A stretch of 64,000 nt of DNA from Nibribacter koreensis (GCF_039541795.1 NZ_BAABGX010000002.1:1550001-1614000), one strand, 5' to 3'; counted from the stretch's first letter, positions 35,762-43,725 are shown. Numbers and translations: made by a program. Notes: generated from the sequence alone by a model not told the origin.

Positions 35762-36406
35762 ATGAAATTTTTTTCAGCAATTCGCCCCATGGCTACATTT
35801 ATGGTAGCCGGTTTGTTACTTACTTCTTGCACAGAGGAGGATGAAGGTTTAAAGCTACAGCCGCACGATGAGAGCAAAATGATGGCCATTATGCACACGA
35901 TGATGGATGGAATGCATAGCATGTCTATGGCAGAGGACCCGGATGTAGTTTTTGCCAAGATGATGGTAATGCACCATCAGGGCGCTATCAATATGGCAAA
36001 TGAAGAGTTAATGTCCGGTGACGACCCTGCTATCAAAGCCATTGCCACCAAGATAAAAGCCGATCAGCAGCAGGAAATAGCGGATCTACAAGCCTTTGTT
36101 ACTTCCTATCGGCCTGACCAACCGGCCAGCAGTAAGTTCAATATGGAGCTTATGAATTCCATGGATAAATCCAGCAGGCAAAGTGATCTGCAGATTATAA
36201 ATGGTGACACAGACCATGATTTCGCCCAGTTAATGATTGTGCATCACCAATCTGCCATAGAAAACGCATACGCCGTTTTAGAGCATGGGACTAGCCCAAT
36301 GATCAAGGAAATGGCCCATATGATGATTGACGCGCAAATGGCTGAGATTAAGGAATTTCAGGAATGGATTTTAAAAAACCAAGGATCTGGAATGCAAGGT
36401 CATTGA
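35762..36406 (+). CDS. DUF305 lipoprotein (copy 4)
   Basis: The 214-aa product has a lipoprotein signal (MVAGLLLTSC) followed by two DUF305 repeats (MMVMHHQGAINMANEEL and LMIVHHQSAIENAYAVL). A Met-rich block (MMAIMHTMMDGMHSMSM) precedes them. It is intact and distinct in sequence from copies 1 and 2, so it is an older duplicate or a separate import. The conserved HH pairs are the expected copper ligands. Confidence 0.87.
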   Translation: MKFFSAIRPMATFMVAGLLLTSCTEEDEGLKLQPHDESKMMAIMHTMMDGMHSMSMAEDPDVVFAKMMVMHHQGAINMANEELMSGDDPAIKAIATKIKADQQQEIADLQAFVTSYRPDQPASSKFNMELMNSMDKSSRQSDLQIINGDTDHDFAQLMIVHHQSAIENAYAVLEHGTSPMIKEMAHMMIDAQMAEIKEFQEWILKNQGSGMQGH

Positions 36407-36957
36407 TTTTGTTTTAAAAATCCTATAATACTAGTATCCATTAAGGTTACTAGATACTTTTATAAGTGGAATTTTCAACCTCAATACTAGTACATATTAG
36501 TACAGCCTTTTTAATTTAAGTAAAGTGAGGGTCATAGGATTATAACAGCGGCTCGGTCAATATTTTTGTGATAAAGTCTATTCTTATCATTGGTAAGAGG
36601 AATTGTAGAGTATGTTATAGAAAAAGAATTTAACAATATCTGTCTCAGTGACAGTAAAATGGGATAATCTATTAAGGTTATCCCATTTTAATTCTCTTAT
36701 TTTTATCAGTTAAAGTATTCCATATACTGTGAATAGGTGAGGTCCTATACCGCTAACATATAATTAGCTCTTGATTATTTTTGGATACACTTATTTCTCC
36801 CCAGGCCAACACTGCATCTGGGGAAATTGCAAAGCTATAATTCACATCCTTTGAATCTGTAAGTCAGCGATAAAAAGAAGATTTATTGGGCTGGGAGTTT
36901 TCCCCAAGCAACATAAAAACATGTTCTCAGATTTTCCTGACCTGCATCTCCTGCTTG
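36407..36957. other. AT-rich gene-free stretch
   Basis: It contains one strong hairpin at 36657-36689 and nothing else recognised. It precedes the oxidase-tail remnant. Confidence 0.45.
36657..36689. terminator. Hairpin, probable bidirectional terminator
   Basis: Perfect 12-bp arms AAAATGGGATAA (36657-36668) and TTATCCCATTTT (36678-36689) flank a 9-nt loop. The A/T-rich base could support termination on either strand; it is 250 bp after the DUF305 stop. Confidence 0.6.
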
Positions 36958-37199
36958 TGCATTTATTATAGGCTGCCCATGCTGGGGCGGGCAGAGTTCC
37001 GCACGGACTTCACGGGACAACTGCGGTTACAGTTGGAAAGAAGGGATTTGCCGCTCAGTAACACCTTTTTCATGGACTTGAGGGCTAATACTGAAAAGGG
37101 ATACAGCATGGGCGTCCGCTACATGGGGGCAAATACATCTCGCTAAGCACCAACTATGACAGTGACTATAAGCGGGGGCCGGTTTACCCTGCACTACTG
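36958..37199 (+). pseudogene. Remnant of a multicopper oxidase barrel-like tail
   Basis: The frame near 36970 encodes LPMLGRAEFRTDFTG, LRLQLERRDLPLSNTF and LRANTEKGYSMGVRYMG. This aligns with the tail of the oxidase at 26768 (LPMLVQAEARIDSKG, FQLRREDIPLTSR, LTANTDKEYMAGFRYV). After GVRYMG a frameshift moves to YISLSTNYDSDYK, matching YISLSTHYDSDMK, and a second shift breaks the end. The oxidase domain itself is absent. It is a decayed duplicate. Confidence 0.8.
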
Positions 37200-37349
37200 A
37201 TTCTCTCTGGCATTCCTGCTAGTCATGTATTGTAAATTATCAGAGATAAAATCCATATAAATAGTAATTTGCCTTTAATGAAGGTTCAGAAGAGAGAAAA
37301 CACAACCTGGACTATTGTTTCATTCGTTATAGAAATAACTTACTCGCTC

Positions 37350-38561
37350 ATGTGGCAAAAACTTTTAACCTACACATCTTTTATGCTTTTACTGGCTAGT
37401 TGCCAAAGCACTTCTACATCTACCTCGAAAGAAAGTCCCCCCCAAGGAAAGTACCGGGCGGCCATTCAACTACAGGGGAATGAAGTCCCTTTCTTTATTC
37501 AGTTTGAGGGAGAAGGAGCCAATTTAAAGGCCTACATACTTAACAGTGATGAACGCCTTGAAACAGATGTATTAATAAAAGAGGATTCCATTATTATGGA
37601 TATAAACGTGTTTGATGCAAGCTTGCGTGCAAAGTATACTGATACTGTCCTTACGGGCGAGTGGGTAAAGCATTATGCAAAGAATTACAGGGCTCCCTTT
37701 AAAGCTGTACCGATCAACGGACAGCAAAGGTTTGAGCTTGAGGGCAAGCCTGCTTATAATTTTACAGGGAAATGGGAAACATATTTTAGCCTTGGCTCTG
37801 GTGAACCAAGGCCAGCGGTAGGCAATTTCCGCCAGGAGGGTAACCATATTTCCGGAAGTTTTGCATTGGCCTCAGGAGATTTCAGGTACCTGGAAGGCAA
37901 TGTAAGCGACAGTACTTTTTATTTAAGCACCTTTAATGGTGAAGAGGCTAAACTTTTTATCGGGCAGCTAAACGGTTCAGGTGAGCTCATAGGAAAATAC
38001 TTAAATGGTCTTACGGGCAACTATTCTTTTACAGCAAAACCGAATGAGAATTTCCGGCTGGCCAGTAAAGAAAGAAAAGTATCCACTCAAACCATTAACT
38101 TCAGCTTTCCAGACCTACAAGGCAATATAGTTTCTTTATCCGATCCGCGGTTTAAGGGCAAACCTCTTATTGTGCAAATTTTCGGTTCCTGGTGCCCAAG
38201 TTGTATGGACGAAACCAAGTATCTAGGCCAATGGTATAACGATAACAAAGAACGGATAGAAATTGTAGCACTGGCATTTGAGAAAAAAGATGATTTTCAA
38301 TACGCTAAAACCAGGGTGGAAAAGTCTAAAAACAGGCTGAATGCCGATTATACCTTTCTCATTGCCGGGCATGAGAAAGATGTCAGCAAAGCCTTTCCTA
38401 CCATCGATGGCCCCATATACTTCCCAACTACCTTATACATTGATAAAAACGGCCAACTACGCAAAGTGCATTCAGGTTTTAACGGACCAAGCACAGGCCC
38501 CTTGTTCGAACAATGGAAAGCAGATCACCAAGCTATTGTAGAAGAGTTGGTAAAAGAATAA
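37350..38561 (+). CDS. TlpA-like thioredoxin-fold lipoprotein
   Basis: The 403-aa product starts at MWQKLLTYTSFMLLLASC, a lipoprotein signal. Residues about 30-250 are beta-rich and resemble the N-terminal domains of Bacteroidota TlpA/DUF4369 proteins. The C-terminal third is a thioredoxin fold with the WCPSC motif (residue about 280) and the cis-proline segment YFPTTLYIDKNG. It would reduce disulfides in the periplasm. An upstream ATG at 37269 was rejected because the signal starts later. It ends only 12 bp from the truncated relaxase, close to the boundary of the plasmid-like segment. Confidence 0.85.
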   Translation: MWQKLLTYTSFMLLLASCQSTSTSTSKESPPQGKYRAAIQLQGNEVPFFIQFEGEGANLKAYILNSDERLETDVLIKEDSIIMDINVFDASLRAKYTDTVLTGEWVKHYAKNYRAPFKAVPINGQQRFELEGKPAYNFTGKWETYFSLGSGEPRPAVGNFRQEGNHISGSFALASGDFRYLEGNVSDSTFYLSTFNGEEAKLFIGQLNGSGELIGKYLNGLTGNYSFTAKPNENFRLASKERKVSTQTINFSFPDLQGNIVSLSDPRFKGKPLIVQIFGSWCPSCMDETKYLGQWYNDNKERIEIVALAFEKKDDFQYAKTRVEKSKNRLNADYTFLIAGHEKDVSKAFPTIDGPIYFPTTLYIDKNGQLRKVHSGFNGPSTGPLFEQWKADHQAIVEELVKE

Positions 38562-38572
38562 TTTATTTTTTT

Positions 38573-38935
38573 AACTAATGGTCTTTAGCTGACAGGCGCC
38601 TGTCCTCAGTCAAGGGCACCACGACCGCGTGAATGTGGGGCGTTTTCTCGTACATATGGAGCGTAAACCGCACCATTTTGGCTTTGCCGTACTCCTGGGC
38701 CACGAAATCAAAGTTGGCCTGCTGCCAGTCTTTGAAGCGTGCCGGCTCACTGGTCAGCTTCACCATGTCCTCATGGCTGCCAGTTAAAACAAGCGACAGG
38801 TATTTGACGGCATCTTTCCGGATGGCCTTTTTCCCCTGGTAACCTTCGGCAACCCGTTGGTTGATGGCCTCGGGTAGGGAGAGCTGGTGCGCTCCGTTTT
38901 TAAAAAGTGCGCTGTGCGCGTGTAGAGTTAGGTAA
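38573..38935 (-). pseudogene. Truncated MobV/Pre-type relaxase
   Basis: The minus-strand frame reads EGYQGKKAIRKDAVKYLSL, VLTGSHEDM, WQQANFDFVAQEYGKAK and EKTPHIHAVVVPLTEDRRLSAKD, which are core MobV relaxase motifs, including the metal-binding HxH in PHIHAVVVP. A stop lies just upstream of about 38935, and the frame ends right after LSAKD where intact proteins run on. Both ends are therefore missing. It marks a mobilisable plasmid backbone. Confidence 0.85.
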
Positions 38936-39029
38936 TGTCATCGGTCAGGCAAACTAAGTCTGTTCATCGCCCCGAAAAAGAATGCCTGTCGGAGTCCTGC
39001 TGCAATTCAATACGTATTGCCTCCCTAAC

Positions 39030-39818
39030 TTACTTGGCTACCTCGCGGCCCGATAGCTTCCGCACCCAGTTGCGCAATGCGTAAATACGGGAGTTGAGGT
39101 AGCACTCGCGGCAGTGGCTGAAGCTCCACAAGCAGTCCACCGTATCCGTGAACATGTGGAAAAGCAGGCCCACGGCGATAGTTTGCGTCGCTGGCAGCAG
39201 GAGCAGCAGCGCATACACCGGTATGGCGTAAAAGGAGTGTAGCGGGTGATAACCCACGCTGCAACGTAGTGGGTCAAAGATGGGTTTGGCCATCAGGTGG
39301 TCCAAGTCAACGAGCATCGTGGCCAACATAGTCAGGTAGGCGGTTTGCCACATCAGGGGAAAAAACACCAGCGCCAACACAACCGGGAAAACAAAATGTA
39401 GGCCATAATGCACCAGCGTTTGGGCACTTAATAGCTTGGGCGTTGAGTACTGACGTGACTCGCGCAGTGCCATCGGTCGGGCTGAACTGCTCGCGGTATC
39501 TTCGTTCGTAGCTTTTGCATGCCTGCTGCCTAGTTTGCCTGCCGGCTCTTGTTTCTCCCTAGGTGCGTGGTTGCGCGTGCTTATAACCTGGGGCCGCACT
39601 TCCACATCTACCCGCCTAGGCAGGGTGGTGGGATAATCGTGGGTGGTGACGGCCGTCGCTGTATCGAAGCGCTGTGCCGACAGCGGGGGGCGGTACCCGG
39701 CGGCGGCTGGAAACTGAGGAACCATAATGGATGACCGGCAACCGACCAGGACCAGGCCAGCTACGATGGATAGGATGACGCGCAAGGCGGACTGCCTTGG
39801 TCCGAAAGGCCGCATCAT
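39030..39818 (-). CDS. Lipoprotein-anchored DUF6122 protein (copy 3)
   Basis: The 262-aa product starts at MMRPFGPRQSALRVILSIV with a lipobox LVLVGC. About 110 residues of polar, low-complexity linker follow. The C-terminal half is a DUF6122 domain with the same core as the other two copies (LVDLDHLMAKPIFDPLRCSVGYHPLHSFY) and a Cys-bearing tail (FSHCRECYLNS). The start upstream at 39911 was rejected because the signal begins at 39818. The linker is of a different base composition from the neighbouring genes. The gene lies inside the plasmid-derived segment, so it is likely a cargo gene. Function is unknown. Confidence 0.65.
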   Translation of the reverse strand: MMRPFGPRQSALRVILSIVAGLVLVGCRSSIMVPQFPAAAGYRPPLSAQRFDTATAVTTHDYPTTLPRRVDVEVRPQVISTRNHAPREKQEPAGKLGSRHAKATNEDTASSSARPMALRESRQYSTPKLLSAQTLVHYGLHFVFPVVLALVFFPLMWQTAYLTMLATMLVDLDHLMAKPIFDPLRCSVGYHPLHSFYAIPVYALLLLLPATQTIAVGLLFHMFTDTVDCLWSFSHCRECYLNSRIYALRNWVRKLSGREVAK

Positions 39819-39914
39819 ATTTAGTTCGCTGCCGTTTGCCGGCTGGTTTTGTTGCTTCCATGACAGGGGAAAGCTGCTTTCTCCGTGTCCATTTCTACCC
39901 GACCGCCTCATGGT

Positions 39915-40148
39915 CTACTTAACGCCCAGGCGTTCCGCTGTGTAGGCCGCTAAATTCGATACTTTGCCATCGGTCACTTGAAGCTTAATCTGGTAGAGAC
40001 GTTTGGTGATTCCTGTAGGGCTTAGCGTGCGCAGAGCCGCAGTTGCTTGGTCTTTTCGTAGGTTGAAATCATTGACTAGGCGGCCAAAGAGGGCCGTTTC
40101 CTGCTCATTATAGTCTATTTCTGTCGTTTTCGGGGTTGAGTAGCTCAT
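39915..40148 (-). CDS. Small protein resembling the end of a plasmid Rep protein
   Basis: The 77-aa product ends GKVSNLAAYTAERLGVK, after TGITKRLYQIKLQVTD. This resembles the C-terminal tail of Bacteroidota plasmid replication initiators (Rep_3/RepB-like), where a similar ...KNIAAYT... segment closes the protein. The N-terminal winged-helix domains are absent, so it may be a truncated rep gene or an unrelated small protein. Support comes from context: it sits between the relaxase remnant and an iteron-like array 520 bp upstream in its own direction. Confidence 0.4.
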   Translation of the reverse strand: MSYSTPKTTEIDYNEQETALFGRLVNDFNLRKDQATAALRTLSPTGITKRLYQIKLQVTDGKVSNLAAYTAERLGVK

Positions 40149-40668
40149 ATGCAGTTGAATGTAAAAAACAGTTTTTACAGTTTGAGTACATCATCAAACA
40201 GTCAATCAAATCAGCTGACGTGTGAAAAAGTAGTCCAATTCATATTATGTTGTAGGGTTTGCGCAAGAAAAGAAGGGCAGCGTATACTATCATGGCATAT
40301 TAGGTATGCAAATAATGAAAATTGATACTGCATCTGTTTGCCTGGAAAATGGGATCTACTAGCAAATGATCAAGATCTACTAACATAGTAGCTGTTAAAA
40401 TCAGGTAAATTCTTTTCCAGGCTTGTCCAAAGAATATGATTGCATGAAGAACGAAAAGCCAAAGTGCAAGAAATAATGAATAAATGTTTGCATTTAATAT
40501 TTTTCAAAGCATAATGTTTTTCGTCCATTTGTAATGAGAACCTCCTATCGGGCTGACGGGAGCCCCTTATCGGTCTCAAATTTCACTTCCCTCAGAATTC
40601 TCTCTGCTCAACATAAGGTAAATTATTGGCCCTGCCGCAACAGAGCATTGCGCCTTCGTTGCAACGGC

Positions 40669-40716
40669 GCGTTGACCTGGCCGTTGACTTCTGCGTTGAC
40701 TAACCCTTTGACTTTT
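40669..40716. repeat. Four 12-bp tandem repeats, iteron-like
   Basis: GTTGAC begins at 40671, 40683 and 40695, and TTTGAC at 40707, that is, exactly every 12 bp. Units read GCGTTGACCTGG, CCGTTGACTTCT, GCGTTGACTAAC and CCTTTGACTTTT. Equal spacing close to one helical turn is typical of iterons. The array lies upstream (minus strand) of the Rep-like fragment. Confidence 0.65.
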
Positions 40717-40761
40717 TCATTTCTGCAGGTGCTACCTACGAAGAGAATCAAGGCTAGCGTG

Positions 40762-40789
40762 GTCCCAGAAAACGGCCGTTTTCTGGGAC
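40762..40789. repeat. 28-bp perfect palindrome
   Basis: The sequence GTCCCAGAAAACGG is followed immediately by its exact reverse complement CCGTTTTCTGGGAC. No loop separates the arms. It lies 130 bp downstream of the serine recombinase stop codon. It could be a recombination site, a replication protein operator or a replication-control element. Confidence 0.8.
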
Positions 40790-40919
40790 AGGAGATAGGA
40801 CGGATTATTACTTGGCCAATTCGTCGGGGAGTATCTCTATTTGCCATCTCACAAATCAAAATACATTTCTAGTTTCTGAGACGGGAATTTGACATCCACT
40901 ACTTACTTGAAAACAACCA

Positions 40920-41549
40920 TCATCCCTCCGCCAGCGCCTTCTTCACTTTGGAGATGGTGTAGGGCGCGGCACCGGTCAGCTTGGTGATCTCACTGTAAGA
41001 CCTGCCCAATCCCAGATACTTAATAACCTCTTTGTGCTTACCCAGGAACTTCTCCCTGCTCTCCACGGAGTTGACCTTCCTGCCGGTGTGCAGGCCCTGT
41101 GCCTTTCTATTTCGGATGCCCGACTTGATGCGCTGGCTCAGTTGCTCGCTCTCCATCCGGGCAAGGTCCGCCATGATGGTGATGACCAGCTTGGTGAAGA
41201 TATAGTTGGAGTCATTCTCCGCTGAGAGGGTGATGCCCAGGTTGTGGACGTGGACCGACACGCCCTTTTTCTCCAGTTCCTTCAAGAGATTGAGCACCTC
41301 GGTCGTGTTCCTGCCCAGCCGGGAGATCTCGTGGATGAGCAGATACTTCACATTCTCTCTGTCCATAAAGGCGAGCGCCTTCTGGAGTTCCTGTCGCTCG
41401 GTGATGGACTTGCTGAACCCGGAGATTTTTTCGGAGAACACCTTCACTACCTGGTACCCTGTCTCCTGCAGATCCTTCACTTGCCGCGCGGTGGTCTGCC
41501 CGCTCGTGGAGACCCTTGTGTAGATGATAGCTTTGTTTTCTTGCTTCAT
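40920..41549 (-). CDS. Serine recombinase (resolvase/invertase family)
   Basis: The 209-aa product starts MKQENKAIIYTRVSTSGQ with the catalytic serine at residue 14 in the YTRVST motif. The core resolvase motifs are EISRLGRNTTEVLNLL and MADLARMESEQLSQRIKSGI. A C-terminal helix-turn-helix (YSEITKLTGAAPYTISKVKKAL) binds the crossover site. The length is normal for small resolvase/invertases. The start at 41549 (MKQEN) was preferred to 41558. In a plasmid-derived segment its role is probably multimer resolution or inversion. An inverted repeat overlaps its promoter at 41557-41578. Confidence 0.9.
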   Translation of the reverse strand: MKQENKAIIYTRVSTSGQTTARQVKDLQETGYQVVKVFSEKISGFSKSITERQELQKALAFMDRENVKYLLIHEISRLGRNTTEVLNLLKELEKKGVSVHVHNLGITLSAENDSNYIFTKLVITIMADLARMESEQLSQRIKSGIRNRKAQGLHTGRKVNSVESREKFLGKHKEVIKYLGLGRSYSEITKLTGAAPYTISKVKKALAEG

Positions 41550-41556
41550 TTCTGGC

Positions 41557-41603
41557 ATTTGCTAGACTTGAAGCAAATATAGGAGTGTGAATCCGCTTTC
41601 AAC
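41557..41603 (-). promoter_or_regulatory. Promoter and inverted-repeat operator of the serine recombinase
   Basis: On the minus strand a TATATTTG -7 box (41574-41581) is preceded by a TTG about 19 bp upstream (near 41601). ATTTGCT (41557-41563) and AGCAAAT (41572-41578) form a 7-bp inverted repeat with an 8-bp spacer covering the -7 box and transcription start region. Recombinase autoregulation or a crossover site would explain it. Confidence 0.5.
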
Positions 41604-41754
41604 AGGAAATACCCAAATATTTGAAGCAGGGATTAATTTGAAGTAAAAGATACCCTGCACTTCCCCGTAAATCCTTGGGCTGAGCCATCGCATCAGGTAA
41701 ATAGGAAGTCGATAGGCTGGGATGCAGGTAGCGCAGGTGAACTCTGACGTTTAA

Positions 41755-41795
41755 GATTAAAAAAGAGGGATGCCACCTCCCCGAAATGGCATCCC
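41755..41795 (-). terminator. Minus-strand rho-independent terminator
   Basis: GGGATGCCA (41767-41775) pairs with TGGCATCCC (41787-41795), and on the minus strand the hairpin is followed by TCTTTTTT. A second hairpin (TGGGCG 41800-41805, CGCCCA 41814-41819) lies beside it. No minus-strand gene was found upstream for it, so it may end a small RNA or be left over from a lost gene. Confidence 0.7.
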
Positions 41796-42031
41796 TTGGT
41801 GGGCGATTGCGACCGCCCAAACGTGAAAAGCGGTGGGTCATGGGAAGGGTTGACTAGGCCCTGCCAATCTCTTCCGCCGCCCTAATCTACTAAAATTTAA
41901 CCACCGGCCTTCTTCTCCGTCTGTATCAGCCCGCTTTGGTGAGGCAGGAGTTAGTAGACGCTTAAGTATGCAAGAGTCCAATCGTTTAAATACGTATTGC
42001 CTGCCATTGGATATAGTTGCAACTTCGCTTT

Positions 42032-42445
42032 ATGATACTCTTCCAGAACCGTCTGATTTCCCTTGACTACGACCCAAGCACGGACGTGCTGTCCGTTGAC
42101 TGGCCGAGCGTGAGCGCGTATGACCTGCTGGAGGTGGAGCAGTCGCTAAACACGCTTGTGGAGTACATCCGGAACTATGACGTGAAGCGGCTCCTGATTG
42201 ACAGCACCAAGGCCGCCATCTCCCCAGAACTGGACATGGTGAAGTACCAGGCCATAGTGACTGAGTTCGCCTACAGACTCATAAAGACCCGACTGAGGAA
42301 GTCCGCGAGGATTATGCATGCTGACCTGGTGAGGGAGACAATCTCCCGGGAGATTGGTGAGCAGGTCTCCAAGAAGGCGAACTTGACAGTGGAGAACCGC
42401 AACTTCGCTAACAGAGCAGAGGCCCTGGCCTGGCTAACCGCCTAG
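42032..42445 (+). CDS. SpoIIAA/STAS-like hypothetical protein
   Basis: The 137-aa product starts at MILFQNRLISLDYDPSTDV. The alternating pattern of strands and helices (VKRLLIDSTKAAISPELD, then ALAWLT at the end) resembles the SpoIIAA-like STAS fold often seen in Bacteroidota hypothetical proteins. No catalytic motif was recognised. The first in-frame codon, TTG at 42017, adds five residues; the ATG was preferred. Its gene stands alone between the plasmid segment and the mercury operon. Confidence 0.6.
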   Translation: MILFQNRLISLDYDPSTDVLSVDWPSVSAYDLLEVEQSLNTLVEYIRNYDVKRLLIDSTKAAISPELDMVKYQAIVTEFAYRLIKTRLRKSARIMHADLVRETISREIGEQVSKKANLTVENRNFANRAEALAWLTA

Positions 42446-42695
42446 GCTTAATTGCGTATAAGGCAGTGTGCCAACTAGAGGGACTGTGCCGGCGTGGGTT
42501 CCCTGAACTGTCCCCATGCGTGGGCAGTCCCTCGATTTTTCAGCCTGCTTGGGTAAAAAGCATTTCGTTTCTTTGGGTCATTCCTGTGACCAGAATACAA
42601 CTCTTCAAGTGGTTTCGAACCGTTCCCTCTGCAACCTGTCTAATTCTGAACTACCTCCAAACCTGGGAATAGGTTTCCTCCATTATTACTGCCTA
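42446..42695. other. Short gene-free stretch
   Basis: Nothing recognisable was seen here before the promoter of the ArsR-type regulator. Confidence 0.4.
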
Positions 42696-42735
42696 TTTCA
42701 GCATTTGCTTAAATACTGAAACAAGTCTACCTTTG
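42696..42735 (+). promoter_or_regulatory. Promoter and likely operator of the mercury operon
   Basis: A Bacteroidota promoter is clear: TTTG at 42704-42707, a 20-bp spacer and TACCTTTG at 42728-42735. TTTCAG (42696-42701) and CTGAAA (42716-42721) form an inverted repeat across the -33 region, a plausible ArsR operator. The start codon ATG at 42740 lies only four bases after the -7 box, so the transcript may be leaderless. Confidence 0.75.
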
Positions 42736-42739
42736 CAGA

Positions 42740-43114
42740 ATGGAAGACATCACATGTATCCGCCAGACGACGGATATTCCCCAGATAGAACGCTGCAGAG
42801 ACAGGGTCGGAGCCTTGGACGGTTCCTTTGCCCACGTCGCCAATGGCCTGGAGATGGCGGGGAACCCTGTGAGGCTGAAGATTCTGTTCCTTCTTTCCGA
42901 GGAGCAGGGGCTTTGTGTGTGTGACCTGAGCGATATTCTGGGAATCAGCGTCTCAGCGGTGTCACAGCACCTGAGGAAGATGAAAGACCGGAGCCTTATA
43001 AGGGCTGCCAAGGAAGGACAGACTATCTACTATTCCCTTTCTCCGGAGTACGGGGAAGTGTTGCGGCCGTTCTTCCTGACAGTCACTGAAAGCGAGGAAC
43101 TGGAGAAGGTATGA
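42740..43114 (+). CDS. ArsR/SmtB-family metal-responsive repressor
   Basis: The 124-aa protein has a winged helix-turn-helix (SDILGISVSAVSQHLRKMKDR) and the metal-sensing motif LCVCDLS with Cys59 and Cys61. Further cysteines lie at residues 6 and 19. It is a repressor that falls off DNA when thiophilic metal binds. Its stop codon overlaps the MerT-MerP ATG (ATGA), so it is in the same operon and probably autorepresses. Mercury is the likely inducer from context, although the LCVCDL motif is also found in As(III) and Cd/Pb sensors. Confidence 0.9.
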   Translation: MEDITCIRQTTDIPQIERCRDRVGALDGSFAHVANGLEMAGNPVRLKILFLLSEEQGLCVCDLSDILGISVSAVSQHLRKMKDRSLIRAAKEGQTIYYSLSPEYGEVLRPFFLTVTESEELEKV

Positions 43115-43725
43115 AAGCAGAGAGCAGATTAGCCGGAACCGGCCTCATGGCTGCGCTAGCGGCCTCCATGTGCTGTATCACACCCCTTCTGGCCCTAGTG
43201 GCCGGAACCAGTGGCATAGCCTCCTCCTTCGCTTGGCTGGGGCCGTTGCGCCCTTGGCTAGTGGGACTGACAATAGCGGTGCTTGCGTATGCCTGGTACC
43301 AGCGGTTGAAGAGGCGTCCCCAGGATGACTGTAATTGTGAACCAGAAGAAAAACCCAGATTTATGCAGAGCAAGACCTTCCTTACCATAGTAACCGCGTT
43401 CGCGCTTTTGATGCTCACTTTCCCAAACTACGCCAGCGTGTTCAACAGAGAACCGGCAGGCCAGAACAGTCCTGCCAAAGTACAGGGGAAGCCAAAGAAT
43501 AAGACGGTGGCGGAGTTCACCATCACCGGCATGACGTGTGCCGCCTGTGAGGGCCATGTGGCCAGCGAGGTAAACAAAGTGCCTGGAATTTTGGGCTTGA
43601 CCGTTTCTTACGCCAACTCCAATGCCGTTGTGGAGTTTGATAAGTCAAAAACTACGGTTGAAGAGGTACAAAAAGCCATAAAGGCAACAGGTTATAAGGT
43701 CACTGAAACCAAGGTCAGGAACTAA
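43111..43725 (+). CDS. merT: MerT-MerP fusion, mercury uptake protein
   Basis: The 204-aa protein joins two mercury-transport parts. The N-terminal two-thirds is MerT-like with three helices: a paired-cysteine helix (MAALAASMCCITPLLALVAG), a cytoplasmic CNCEPEE pair and a third helix. The C-terminal third is a MerP/HMA domain with the GMTCAACEGHV motif. MerT moves Hg2+ into the cytosol and MerP delivers it in the periplasm; here one chain does both. Fused MerTP proteins are known in Bacteroidota. Its ATG overlaps the ArsR stop and it overlaps the next gene by 1 bp. No MerA reductase follows. Confidence 0.9.
   Translation: MKAESRLAGTGLMAALAASMCCITPLLALVAGTSGIASSFAWLGPLRPWLVGLTIAVLAYAWYQRLKRRPQDDCNCEPEEKPRFMQSKTFLTIVTAFALLMLTFPNYASVFNREPAGQNSPAKVQGKPKNKTVAEFTITGMTCAACEGHVASEVNKVPGILGLTVSYANSNAVVEFDKSKTTVEEVQKAIKATGYKVTETKVRN

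Larger units (their letters stand above)
40149..40919. other. Gene-free segment with origin-like repeats
   Basis: No coding gene is seen. It carries a 12-bp tandem array at 40669-40716, a CGTTGCAACG palindrome at 40657-40666 and a 28-bp perfect palindrome at 40762-40789, all listed separately where strong. This set of features is what one expects of a plasmid replication or resolution region. Confidence 0.5.

Noticed and set aside
36886..37146. 86-aa ORF as a real gene
   Set aside because: The start region is not conserved and the rest is a frameshifted oxidase tail.
41599..41841. 80-codon minus-strand ORF over the terminator
   Set aside because: It reads through a strong terminator hairpin and has no plausible protein features.
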